A stretch of 64,000 nt of DNA, from NCBI GenBank assembly GCA_002729695.1, contig PBYQ01000019.1:1-64000 (forward strand). Direction: 5' to 3'. Below are positions 35,795-43,887 of the stretch, piece after piece. The DNA is from Citromicrobium sp. GTDB taxonomy: Bacteria > Pseudomonadota > Alphaproteobacteria > Sphingomonadales > Sphingomonadaceae. The position numbers and the translations under genes were made by a program. The first letter of the stretch is position 1. Every line of letters starts with the position of its first letter. The notes under the pieces were generated by a model that worked only from the letters and a program-made list of their open reading frames with translations, ran no database searches and had not been told where the DNA came from.

Positions 35795-37902
35795 CAGGCT
35801 GCCTCATATTCCGGATTGGTGCCGTGCACGTCTTCGACCGTGAAACGGGAAAGTTCGATGGTGAAGCGCGTGCCCAGCCTAACGCGCGACTGGACATGCA
35901 GCTGCCCGCCCATTGCCCGCACCAGCTCGCGTGCCTCGAGCGCACCAATGCCGAACCCGTCGGGTTTTGAGCTGACGAAGGGCGCGAACAGCTTGTCGCG
36001 CACGAAAACCGCATCCATCCCCTCGCCGACGTCGACGATGTCGATCACCGCACGCGATTTCTCGCGCCGGGCAGACAGGCACACCGGGGCGCCTTCGGGG
36101 CTGGCATCGAGCGCATTCTGCACCAGATGGACAAGCGCCTGTTCCAGTGCCTCGCGGTCACCCTGCACTTCGCAATCCGCATCGCACACCAGCTCTATCC
36201 GTTGTCCGGGGGAGAAGCGTTGCTTCACTTCGCGCATCAGGGCGGCAAGGTCGAAGCGGGCGACGCGCGCCTCGCGCGGCTTGCCGTAGCGGGCCAGACG
36301 ACGGATCAGCGCATTGAGTTTGTCGGTGCTGGTGCCGAGCGTCTTGAGCATGTCCGCCCGGAAGGCCGGATTGTCCGCATGGCGCTGCGCATTGTGCGAG
36401 AGCAGCGAGAGCTGGCTCGCCAGGTTCTTGATGTCATGCAGGACGAAGGCCATCCGGCGATTGAACTCGTCGAACCGTGCGGCCTCCATGAGGGCGCGCT
36501 GTGTCGCCTGTTCGGACAGGTAGCTGGCGAGCTGTCGGCCGACCACGGTAAGCAGGTCGAAATCTTCCCAATCGAGCTGCCGATCTATGACGGGCCGCGC
36601 AAGCAGCACAGCGCCCTGCAAACGGTCGAAATGACGTAGTGGGACGATGGCCCATGCCCGGCTGCTGCTATCGAGCCATGCCGGCAGGGCATCTGTTTCG
36701 CCCGCGATCGATTTCCCCTCGCGCCATTGCTCGAGGTCGATCACGTAGTCGCGATCGGCAAGCAATTGCACGATTTCTGTCGGCAACTCCCTCCCTTCAT
36801 CCTCAAGCATGGGCCAGCGCCATGTGTCGGAAAGGGAGAGCACGCCGTCGCCCTCTATCAGGAACAGCGCTGCGGCGGGGCTCTGGGTAATCTCGGCCAC
36901 GGCCTGGGGAATGCGTGCGCACAGGGCCGAGCCCTCTTCCGATCCGTGCCCGATGGTATCGGCCAGCCTCAGCCATTCTGCGCGATAATCGTATCGATGG
37001 CTGAACAGGTGTTTCTGCACCGTCACTTTCAGCCACGCCCGGAAGCGCGGGGACGGTAGCCAGAGTGCCGCGACGGTAAGGAGCGCGACGAGGAAGCCGA
37101 CCTGGGCCAGTCTCGCCCCGTCCGCATCGAGCGCACTCAGCAGGCGCGCAAGCCCCGCCATCGCCAGCAGATAGCCCCCGATCAGCAGCAGCGAGAGCGA
37201 GCGAAAGGCGACGTTGCGTGAAGCCTGAAATCGCAACCGCCGCACATCGGCGCCCAGCGCCATCGCCAGCGGCACGCAAACGATCCCGACCACCAGCCCC
37301 CTGAGCCCGGCAATCTGGACGGGATAGTCACCGGTGAACCAGCTAACCGCGTAAAAATTGAGTTCGAACACCCACCAGGCAGACAGCGACAGCGCCACCC
37401 ACCGAGTGCTCGCGCGGTCATGATGCGAAGCGCCGGTATAAAGATGATGCAGCAACACCAGCGAACCGATCGCCACCAGCATGTGCAGCAGTGCCGATAC
37501 CTCCAGCGCAGAGGCGGTAAATTCGCGTCCCGGGTGCATCGTGGCGGTCACGCCCAGCACGGCGCCTTGCAGCAGTGTCACGAACACGAGGCTGGCGATG
37601 ACGAAACGCACGCGCTGCGCGCTTTCCCGGTCGACGCCACTCGCAAAGAGCGCATGGAGCAGTGCCAGCCACGCAAGATTGCGAATGCTCTCCGCGGCCT
37701 CCGAAAACAGGTTCTCGCCGCCAAGCGCCGCCAACACGCCAGCCCATAATGCGGTGAAGCAAAGCGCAGCCACCCCGGCGATCCGCTCTCGCCGCCAGGG
37801 CAACGGGCGTTGCGCGAGCCATAGCGCACCAATGGTGCAGGCCACTGCGCACGCCGTACTGCCCGCCAAGCCGACGACATTCCAGAGATGGTCGCCCACC
37901 AT
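35794..37902 (-). CDS. prsK: PEP-CTERM-associated sensor histidine kinase PrsK
   Basis: This 702-residue kinase has an N-terminal region with about eight hydrophobic helices, a GAF-like domain near residues 300-450, then the histidine box FVLHDIKNLASQLSLL characteristic of PrsK, and an ATPase domain with LVQNALDAS and GIGALEARELVRAMGG. It should phosphorylate PrsR to activate sigma-54 promoters of exosortase/PEP-CTERM genes. Its ATG overlaps the sugar transferase stop and its stop overlaps prsR, so the three form one operon. The inducing signal is unknown. Confidence 0.93.
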   Translation of the reverse strand: MVGDHLWNVVGLAGSTACAVACTIGALWLAQRPLPWRRERIAGVAALCFTALWAGVLAALGGENLFSEAAESIRNLAWLALLHALFASGVDRESAQRVRFVIASLVFVTLLQGAVLGVTATMHPGREFTASALEVSALLHMLVAIGSLVLLHHLYTGASHHDRASTRWVALSLSAWWVFELNFYAVSWFTGDYPVQIAGLRGLVVGIVCVPLAMALGADVRRLRFQASRNVAFRSLSLLLIGGYLLAMAGLARLLSALDADGARLAQVGFLVALLTVAALWLPSPRFRAWLKVTVQKHLFSHRYDYRAEWLRLADTIGHGSEEGSALCARIPQAVAEITQSPAAALFLIEGDGVLSLSDTWRWPMLEDEGRELPTEIVQLLADRDYVIDLEQWREGKSIAGETDALPAWLDSSSRAWAIVPLRHFDRLQGAVLLARPVIDRQLDWEDFDLLTVVGRQLASYLSEQATQRALMEAARFDEFNRRMAFVLHDIKNLASQLSLLSHNAQRHADNPAFRADMLKTLGTSTDKLNALIRRLARYGKPREARVARFDLAALMREVKQRFSPGQRIELVCDADCEVQGDREALEQALVHLVQNALDASPEGAPVCLSARREKSRAVIDIVDVGEGMDAVFVRDKLFAPFVSSKPDGFGIGALEARELVRAMGGQLHVQSRVRLGTRFTIELSRFTVEDVHGTNPEYEAA

Positions 37903-39287
37903 CAGCGTGCTCCGGCGGGGAACAGGATGACGCGCAGGGTCTGCAGCAGGATCAGCAGGTCGAGAAAAGGCGTGTAGTTCTTGGCGTAGTAGAGATCGTA
38001 TTCCAGCTTGTGCCGGGCATCCTCGATACTAGCACCATAGGGAAAGTTGATCTGCGCCCACCCGGTGATGCCTGGCTTCACCATGTGGCGTTCGGCATAA
38101 TAGGGCAGCTTGTCCTCCAGATCGTTGACGAAATGCGGCACTTCGGGGCGCGGTCCGACGAAGCTCATCTCGCCTTTCAGCACGCTCCAGGTCTGGGGCA
38201 GCTCGTCGATCCGGACCTTGCGGATGAAGCGACCGAGCCGCGTGATCCGCGGATCGTTCTCACACGCCCACTTGGCGCCGTCCTTCTCCGCATCCGTGCG
38301 CATGGAGCGCAGTTTTACTACCCAGAACGGGCGCCCGTAGAGGCCAACGCGCTGTTGCCAGAAGAACGCCGGACCCTTGCTGTCGAGCTTCACCAGCACT
38401 GCGAACACGACGATGACCGGCAGGGACAGCAGGAGCAGCAGTGCGCCGACCAGGATATCGAAACTGCGCTTGGCGATGCTCGACCAGCGGCGGCCGGCGG
38501 AAAACCCGTCGGAGAAGATCAGCCAGCTGGGGTTGAGCGTGTCGAGATCGACGCGTCCCGTCTCGCGTTCGAGAAAGCTGGAAACCTCCTGCACCGGGAT
38601 GCCGCGCGTACGGACCCTCAACAGATCCGCCAGAGGCAGCGCGTTGCGCCGCTCTTCGAGGGCAAGCACGAGTTCGGTGGCCTTCAGGCGCGCGACGTAT
38701 TCGCCCAGATCGCCTGCATCGTCTCGCCCGATGGCTTCGGGGAGGATGCGATGCGCTTCGTTCATCGAGATGTAGCCGACGATCGCAAAACCGCTGTCCG
38801 GATCTTCCGCCAAGGCTTTCAGGCGTGCGGCGCGCGAGCCCGCCCCCATCACCACGACGCGCCGTTTGAACCGGTCGCGATCGACCGCATGGCTCAGAAC
38901 CAGACGCGAGAGCCCGATCAGCACCGCCGCCAGGCCCAGCGCGTAGAGCAGGGTCGAACGCCAGAAGCCCATCGTGGGCATCATGAAGTCCACAACCGCC
39001 AGTGCGACTCCGCCGAGCGACAGCGCGACGAGCGCGCGGGCAAATGCATATCGCGGACTGCGCAGCGCCTCGGGGCTGTAGAGCCCGATGGAAACCAGCG
39101 ACAGCCAGCATACGACGGCAAAGCCGAGGATCGGGGGCAGACGGTCGAACCAGAGCCCGGCATCGATGCCGATCTGGATCGCACGAAGATGCCACGCAAG
39201 GTCGCCTGCAAGCAGCAGCAGCGCCAGGTCGCACAGCCCGAACAGCAGCACCGCGTGCGGAATGTAGTGCTTGAACAGGCGGATCAT
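37902..39287 (-). CDS. PEP-CTERM-system sugar transferase (polyprenyl glycosylphosphotransferase)
   Basis: The 461-residue enzyme starts exopolysaccharide assembly by moving a sugar phosphate to undecaprenyl phosphate in the inner membrane. It has about four N-terminal membrane helices, a CoA-binding-like middle domain (VVVMGAGSRAARLKAL), and the C-terminal bacterial sugar transferase domain with KRSFDILVGALLLL, KLRSMRTDAEKDG, IRKVRIDELPQ and GPRPEVP. The type is TIGR03013. It heads the operon with prsK and prsR. A long leader hairpin and a GTAAA/TTTAC palindrome lie upstream. Confidence 0.92.
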   Translation of the reverse strand: MIRLFKHYIPHAVLLFGLCDLALLLLAGDLAWHLRAIQIGIDAGLWFDRLPPILGFAVVCWLSLVSIGLYSPEALRSPRYAFARALVALSLGGVALAVVDFMMPTMGFWRSTLLYALGLAAVLIGLSRLVLSHAVDRDRFKRRVVVMGAGSRAARLKALAEDPDSGFAIVGYISMNEAHRILPEAIGRDDAGDLGEYVARLKATELVLALEERRNALPLADLLRVRTRGIPVQEVSSFLERETGRVDLDTLNPSWLIFSDGFSAGRRWSSIAKRSFDILVGALLLLLSLPVIVVFAVLVKLDSKGPAFFWQQRVGLYGRPFWVVKLRSMRTDAEKDGAKWACENDPRITRLGRFIRKVRIDELPQTWSVLKGEMSFVGPRPEVPHFVNDLEDKLPYYAERHMVKPGITGWAQINFPYGASIEDARHKLEYDLYYAKNYTPFLDLLILLQTLRVILFPAGAR

Positions 39288-39295
39288 GCGCTTCG

Positions 39296-39343
39296 CCGGG
39301 CCCCTTCTCCGCGAGGTTTCGCGGGGTTTCTCGTGGGGCCCGG
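39296..39343 (-). promoter_or_regulatory. Nested hairpin in the leader of the sugar transferase gene
   Basis: CCGGGCCCC (39296-39304) and GGGGCCCGG (39335-39343) are a perfect 9-base inverted repeat enclosing a second hairpin CCGCGA/TCGCGG (39309-39314 with 39319-39324). On the transcript it would sit nine bases before the ATG at 39287 and cover the ribosome-binding region. It may be a cis-regulatory RNA structure or a palindromic repeat. Confidence 0.55.
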
Positions 39344-39368
39344 TCTAAGCGGGAGTGGTGAAATGTCG

Positions 39369-39379
39369 GTAAACTTTAC
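39369..39379. promoter_or_regulatory. GTAAACTTTAC palindrome upstream of the PEP-CTERM operon
   Basis: GTAAA-C-TTTAC is a perfect inverted repeat 82 bases upstream of the sugar transferase start. Its place, at an enhancer-like distance, suits a binding site for PrsR, but I could not find a good -24/-12 sigma-54 promoter between it and the gene. Confidence 0.45.
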
Positions 39380-39406
39380 AGGGGCGCGTGCCCCATCCCG
39401 ACAATC

Positions 39407-39700
39407 CTAGTCGTTGGGCGCAACCCGGTCTGCGGCGTCCTTCACGGCTTCGCCAGCATTGTTGGCCGCATCCCCGACCTGCGAGGCAGCCTCGCCGATC
39501 GCATTGTCCTTCGCGACCTCGGCATTGCTCATGTTGCTGAAGAAGTAGACCGCGACGATGATCGCGACGACGGCCAAGAGCACGAGCAGGATGGTCGCTC
39601 CCCCGCCTCCGCGGCGCGGTTCGTTATCGCTAACGATGGTATGGGTCGTGTGGGTGTGGCCCGCTTCGTCGGTATGTTCGGTGATGCGTTCTTCGGTCAT
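39407..39700 (-). CDS. Small single-pass membrane protein, unknown
   Basis: This 97-residue protein has a His/Thr-rich hydrophilic N-terminus (residues 1-32), one strong hydrophobic helix (about 35-55), and an alanine- and acid-rich C-terminal tail that looks helical. There is no signal peptidase or lipobox motif. I do not recognise the family. The ATG at 39700 gives this compact protein; the frame upstream is antisense to the regulator gene region. It lies between the regulator gene and the sugar transferase, all on the minus strand. Confidence 0.75.
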   Translation of the reverse strand: MTEERITEHTDEAGHTHTTHTIVSDNEPRRGGGGATILLVLLAVVAIIVAVYFFSNMSNAEVAKDNAIGEAASQVGDAANNAGEAVKDAADRVAPND

Positions 39701-39771
39701 GGTGCTTGCGCCCGCCTTGTGGTCAATGCTTTGCAAAAAGCGCAACGGGAGTTGCGGTTCCCTAACCTTTG

Positions 39772-41094
39772 CTAGTCTGTGGGGACCGCGGATGGTCCGC
39801 GTAGGGATCGTGCCGGGCATTCGACCCTTCGGCAGGTGCGGCACCCCGGACCGATCGGCACCGCGTCCTCCGGCTTCAGTGAAACGCCTCTGGCGAGCGC
39901 GAAGTTCTCCGCAAACCGCGCCTCGAGCCCGAGGAAGAGCGTATCTTCGCGCGGTTCGTCGGCAATAGGCGGTGCGGCGATCTGCGCGATCAACCAGTGC
40001 GGGGGCCCCAGCGCGCCGCTTTCCATCATCACCGCCTGCGCCCGCAACTCCGCAGGAGCGTGGAAAGCCAAGCGGGGACACCCAGGCCGTCTGTCGAGCA
40101 GGCTCGCATCGCTTGCACCGAGCAGCCGCTCGACCAGCTGTACCGAGGGGTCCACCCTCCCCACGAAAAACGGGAGCCCGCGCTGGCTCACCCTCTGCAT
40201 CGTCGTAAAGCGCCGCGCGACCTCGCCGACATCGGTGGCGAAGCGGCGGGCGAGGACACGCGGATCGTAAGCAGTGGCCTCGCACGCGCGCAAGAAGCGG
40301 CCATAGGGCATGATCAGCGCGCGGGCATAGTAACTGCGCAAATAGCTGGTGAACGCTTCCTTGGTGCCCGCCAGGTCGAAGCTGGCACCATTGGCGATGT
40401 CGGCGATCATGTCGCGCTGTTCCAGCTCGGCAATCTGCCGTGCAAGCGCGAGATTGCGCGCCGCTGGCGAGAGCATCTCGGACAGTTGCACCTGCCGTGC
40501 GTGCAGATCGAGACGCCGGTTGGTCTCAGGCATCACCGCCCGTGGGAGATAGCGGATCGCGAGATCGTGGCGGTCGCGCAAGTAATCGGTCAGCGCCGCC
40601 CCTATGTCCGCGCGGGTCAGACGAAGTTCGTCGGCCAAGCCTTCTGCTGCCTCGTCCAGATCGGCGAAGTGATTGCGCCATCGTTCGATCGCGCGCGAGA
40701 CATCTTCCTCAAAGGGCTGTTCCTGATAGACCGCGCGGCCGCCCTCGTCGAACAGGCGGGCGAATGCGGCGGCAGCCTGCGGAGCGGCGGCGAGGAATTC
40801 GATCGCCTCGGCACGATCGATGCCGAGATCGGCAAAGCGCTCGTCGCCCAAGCGGCGCGCAAGCCCGTCGATCCCGCCGATCGCCCCGTCTTCCTGCAAG
40901 GCGCGCGGGTCGTAATCGAACTGGTCGACCAGTTCGACCACCACGCGCGCCGTGACCGGACGCTGGTTGCGCTCAATCAGGTTGAGATAGCTGGGCGAGA
41001 TCGACAGGCGCTGCGCCATCACTGCCTGGGTCAGGCCTTCGCGACGGCGCAGTCGGCGCAGCGCGGCGCCAGCATAGAGGGATGGTTCGCTCAT
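39772..41094 (-). CDS. RamB/ScfR-like short-chain fatty acyl transcriptional regulator
   Basis: The 440-residue protein has an N-terminal XRE-type helix-turn-helix (about residues 8-60, with GLTQAVMAQRLSISPSYLNLIE), a long helical middle and a C-terminal cysteine cluster GPGCRTCRRVECP, the layout of RamB and related regulators that sense acetyl- or short-chain acyl-CoA status. It is divergent from aceA with 159 bases between the starts, so it likely controls the glyoxylate shunt gene and itself. The ATG at 41094 gives the usual N-terminus; earlier in-frame starts are inside the shared promoter. Confidence 0.88.
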   Translation of the reverse strand: MSEPSLYAGAALRRLRRREGLTQAVMAQRLSISPSYLNLIERNQRPVTARVVVELVDQFDYDPRALQEDGAIGGIDGLARRLGDERFADLGIDRAEAIEFLAAAPQAAAAFARLFDEGGRAVYQEQPFEEDVSRAIERWRNHFADLDEAAEGLADELRLTRADIGAALTDYLRDRHDLAIRYLPRAVMPETNRRLDLHARQVQLSEMLSPAARNLALARQIAELEQRDMIADIANGASFDLAGTKEAFTSYLRSYYARALIMPYGRFLRACEATAYDPRVLARRFATDVGEVARRFTTMQRVSQRGLPFFVGRVDPSVQLVERLLGASDASLLDRRPGCPRLAFHAPAELRAQAVMMESGALGPPHWLIAQIAAPPIADEPREDTLFLGLEARFAENFALARGVSLKPEDAVPIGPGCRTCRRVECPARSLRGPSAVPTD

Positions 41095-41125
41095 AAGAGG
41101 GCTATCGCTCCAAGGTGTGAATATA

Positions 41126-41184
41126 TTTACAAACTGACAAACGCATTGGGCGAGAATCGCCTCGGATGACAAGTTGTTTTGTAA
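41126..41184. promoter_or_regulatory. Candidate operator region between the RamB-like gene and aceA
   Basis: TTTACAAAC (41126-41134) is inverted with one mismatch as GTTTTGTAA (41176-41184), in an AT-rich patch that stands out in this GC-rich sequence. A further GACAAAC lies at 41136. Corynebacterial RamB sites also contain TTTGCAAA-like sequence. It is the natural place for the RamB-like protein to control aceA and itself. Confidence 0.5.
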
Positions 41185-41253
41185 TTTTTCTGTCTGAAGA
41201 GCGTGTCGATGCGTATCCGCTTGGCAGCACATTCAATCCTGCGGAGCATCGCA

Positions 41254-42849
41254 ATGACCTACCAGAATGAAATCAATTCGCTGGACAACACGATCGCCGA
41301 TGGCGGACCTGCCTGGGCTGCCATCGACAGCACGTCTGCTGCGCGGATGCGCCTGCAGAACCGTTTCCGCACCGGGCTCGACATCGCGAAGTACACCGCG
41401 AAGATCATGCGCGCCGACATGGACGCCTATGACGCCGATCCGGCATACTACACGCAGTCGCTGGGCGCATGGCACGGTTTCATCGGCCAGCAGCAGATGA
41501 TCGCGATCAAGAAGCACTTCGGCAGCACCAAGCGCCGCTACCTCTACCTGTCGGGCTGGATGGTCGCCGCGCTGCGCAGCGAATTCGGCCCCCTGCCCGA
41601 CCAGTCGATGCACGAGAAGACCGCCGTGCCCGAACTGATCGAGGAGATTTACACCTTCCTCAAGCAGGCCGACGCGCGCGAGCTGGGCGGCATGTTCCGC
41701 GATCTCGACGCTGCTCGCGAGAGTGGCAACGAAACCGAAGCCAAGCGTCTGGAAAAGGCCATCGACGGGTACGAAACTCACGTGGTTCCGATCATTGCGG
41801 ACATCGACGCAGGCTTCGGCAATGCCGAGGCGACCTACCTGCTCGCCAAGCAGATGATCGAGGCGGGCGCCTGCGCGCTGCAGATCGAAAACCAGGTGTC
41901 GGACGAGAAGCAGTGCGGCCACCAGGACGGCAAGGTCACCGTTCCGCACGAGGACTTCCTCCAGAAGATCCGCGCGATCCGCTACGCCTTCCTCGAACTG
42001 GGCGTGGATGATGGCATCATCGTCGCGCGGACCGACAGCCTGGGTGCCGGCCTGACCAAGCAGATCGCCTACAGCACCGAGCCGGGCGACCTGGGCGACC
42101 AGTACAACAGCTTCCTCGATTGCGACGAGGTCGACCCGTCCGACATCAAGAACGGCCAGGTCTTCATCAGCCGCGACGGCAAGCTGCTGGCGCCCAAGCG
42201 CCTGCCGAGCAACCTCTACCAGTTCCGCCCCGGCACGGGTGTGGACCGGGTCGTGCTCGACTGCATCACCTCGCTGCAGCACGGCGCCGACCTGCTGTGG
42301 ATCGAGACCGAGAAGCCGCATGTCGAGCAGATCGCCGAAATGGTCGACAAAATCCGCGAGACGGTGCCCAATGCAAAGCTGGTCTACAACAACTCGCCCA
42401 GCTTCAACTGGACGCTCAACTTCCGCCAGCAAGTGTTTGATGCGTGGGAGGAAAGCGGAAAGGATGTGAGCGCCTACGATCGCGCCAAGCTGATGAGCGT
42501 GGACTACGACGGTACCGACCTGGCGATCGAGGCGGATGCGAAGATCCAGAGCTTTCAGGCCGACGCCGCGAAGCGTGCGGGCATCTTCCACCACCTGATC
42601 ACGCTGCCGACCTACCACACAGCCGCGCTGAGCACGGACAACCTTGCCAAGCGCTACTTCGGCGAAGAGGCGATGCTGGGCTACGTCAAGAACGTCCAGC
42701 GCGAGGAAATCCGCCAGCAGATCGCCTGCGTGAAGCACCAGAACATGGCCGGTTCCGACATCGGAGACGACCATAAGGAATACTTTGCCGGTGAAGCGGC
42801 CCTCAAGGCCGGCGGCAAGGACAACACGATGAACCAGTTCGCCGCCTAG
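41254..42849 (+). CDS. aceA: Isocitrate lyase AceA (long form)
   Basis: Isocitrate lyase splits isocitrate to glyoxylate and succinate, letting the cell grow on acetate or fatty acids. The 531-residue protein is the long form seen in Pseudomonas aeruginosa, not the 430-residue E. coli form. Landmarks include YLSGWMVAA, IIADIDAGFGN, the catalytic EKQCGHQDGK loop (KQCGH in place of KKCGH, normal for this form), IVARTDS and NNSPSFNWT. The ATG at 41254 follows CGGAG. Malate synthase is not adjacent. A 61-residue gene follows in the same direction. Confidence 0.96.
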   Translation: MTYQNEINSLDNTIADGGPAWAAIDSTSAARMRLQNRFRTGLDIAKYTAKIMRADMDAYDADPAYYTQSLGAWHGFIGQQQMIAIKKHFGSTKRRYLYLSGWMVAALRSEFGPLPDQSMHEKTAVPELIEEIYTFLKQADARELGGMFRDLDAARESGNETEAKRLEKAIDGYETHVVPIIADIDAGFGNAEATYLLAKQMIEAGACALQIENQVSDEKQCGHQDGKVTVPHEDFLQKIRAIRYAFLELGVDDGIIVARTDSLGAGLTKQIAYSTEPGDLGDQYNSFLDCDEVDPSDIKNGQVFISRDGKLLAPKRLPSNLYQFRPGTGVDRVVLDCITSLQHGADLLWIETEKPHVEQIAEMVDKIRETVPNAKLVYNNSPSFNWTLNFRQQVFDAWEESGKDVSAYDRAKLMSVDYDGTDLAIEADAKIQSFQADAAKRAGIFHHLITLPTYHTAALSTDNLAKRYFGEEAMLGYVKNVQREEIRQQIACVKHQNMAGSDIGDDHKEYFAGEAALKAGGKDNTMNQFAA

Positions 42850-42936
42850 CTGCGAAGCCTTGTCACCGGGACGCTCGGTCGGCATGGCTGACCAGCGAGC
42901 CCGGGACGAAGCATTGCCAATGGAGCGATAAGACCG

Positions 42937-43122
42937 ATGACTGAAGAAACCGATACCCCCAAGGAACCGGGCCGCGCGCGTGCGCTGCTCTCCACTGCCG
43001 ACTTCCGCTTGCTGCGCGCCGCTCTCGCGAGCCATGCCCGCACCACGGAAGACCGCGAGGAGCTGGCGAAAATCAACGCCTTGCATCACCGGCTTGGAAC
43101 ATACGTCCCCGACGCGGAATAA
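42937..43122 (+). CDS. Small conserved-looking protein downstream of aceA
   Basis: This 61-residue, charged, helical protein (core RALLSTADFRLLRAALASHA) has no signal or membrane segment and no recognised domain. A GGAGCGATAAG site precedes the ATG at 42937, and it lies 87 bases after aceA and before a GC-rich hairpin, so it is probably co-transcribed with aceA. Composition matches its neighbours. The function is unknown. Confidence 0.65.
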   Translation: MTEETDTPKEPGRARALLSTADFRLLRAALASHARTTEDREELAKINALHHRLGTYVPDAE

Positions 43123-43144
43123 TCGCGCGGAGAGGATGCCTGCG

Positions 43145-43178
43145 GCGGGCGCATGGGGATGAAGCCCCGTGCGCCCGC
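43145..43178 (+). terminator. GC-rich hairpin after the aceA unit
   Basis: GCGGGCGCA-T-GGGG (43145-43158) pairs with CCCC-G-TGCGCCCGC (43165-43178), with a six-base loop. The following bases TTGCGTTT are only weakly T-rich, so it is a likely but imperfect intrinsic terminator. Confidence 0.6.
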
Positions 43179-43239
43179 TTGCGTTTGGGCGGGCAGCGGC
43201 TAGACCGCGCGGCGAGTTTCGGCCCGAGGAGATCGAATA

Positions 43240-43887
43240 ATGCCCCGCTTCGCTGATGGTGTCCTGAAGTTTCAGAACGAGGTCTTTCCCGAAAAGAAGG
43301 AACTTTTCGAACGGCTGAGCCTGGGCCAGTCGCCCGAGGCGCTGTTCATCACCTGCTCCGATTCGCGGATCGAAACGGGGATGATGACGCAGACCGATCC
43401 GGGCGACCTGTTCATCTGCCGCAACGCGGGCAACATCGTTCCTCCGCACACCAACCAGACGGGCGGGATGACTGCCAGCATCGAATTCGCCTCCGCCGCG
43501 CTCAAGGTGCCGCACATCATCGTGTGCGGGCACACCGAATGCGGCGCGATGAAGGGCGCGATGGACCTGCATCACGACGCCACTTCGCTCGACACCCTGC
43601 CCCACGTCCGCGAATGGCTGGGCTTCAGCCGCGCGGCGGTCGACATTGTCGACGCCCTGGCAGAGGGCAAGAGCGAGACCGACAAGATGCGCATGCTGCT
43701 GGAGCAGAACGTCGTCCTCCAGCTGCAGCATCTGCGCACCCACCCCACCGTCGCGCTGCAGCTCGCGCGCGGCGAGGTGGAGCTTCACGGGTGGGTCTAC
43801 GACATCAAGACCGGCGCGGTGGACGCCTACGACCCCGATCAGGACCGCTTCGTCTCCATCGAGGAACGCTACGGCCTGGGCGGCTAA
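43240..43887 (+). CDS. Beta-class carbonic anhydrase
   Basis: The 215-residue enzyme interconverts carbon dioxide and bicarbonate for carboxylases and pH balance. Zinc ligands are Cys39, His98 and Cys101, with the Asp41-Arg43 dyad in TCSDSRIE and the HTECGAMKG motif. IEERYGL near the end is typical of bacterial beta enzymes. GAGGAGA precedes the ATG. It converges on the M20 gene, whose stop overlaps by four bases. Confidence 0.95.
   Translation: MPRFADGVLKFQNEVFPEKKELFERLSLGQSPEALFITCSDSRIETGMMTQTDPGDLFICRNAGNIVPPHTNQTGGMTASIEFASAALKVPHIIVCGHTECGAMKGAMDLHHDATSLDTLPHVREWLGFSRAAVDIVDALAEGKSETDKMRMLLEQNVVLQLQHLRTHPTVALQLARGEVELHGWVYDIKTGAVDAYDPDQDRFVSIEERYGLGG

Noticed and set aside
39288-39400. 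Sigma-54 -24/-12 promoter before the sugar transferase
   Set aside because: A GGCACG-like sequence is present, but the GC at the -12 position is missing at the required spacing.
39701-40285. Upstream extension of the small membrane protein frame
   Set aside because: It runs through the RamB-like gene in another frame of the same strand and has arginine-rich shadow composition; ATG 39700 gives a sensible protein.
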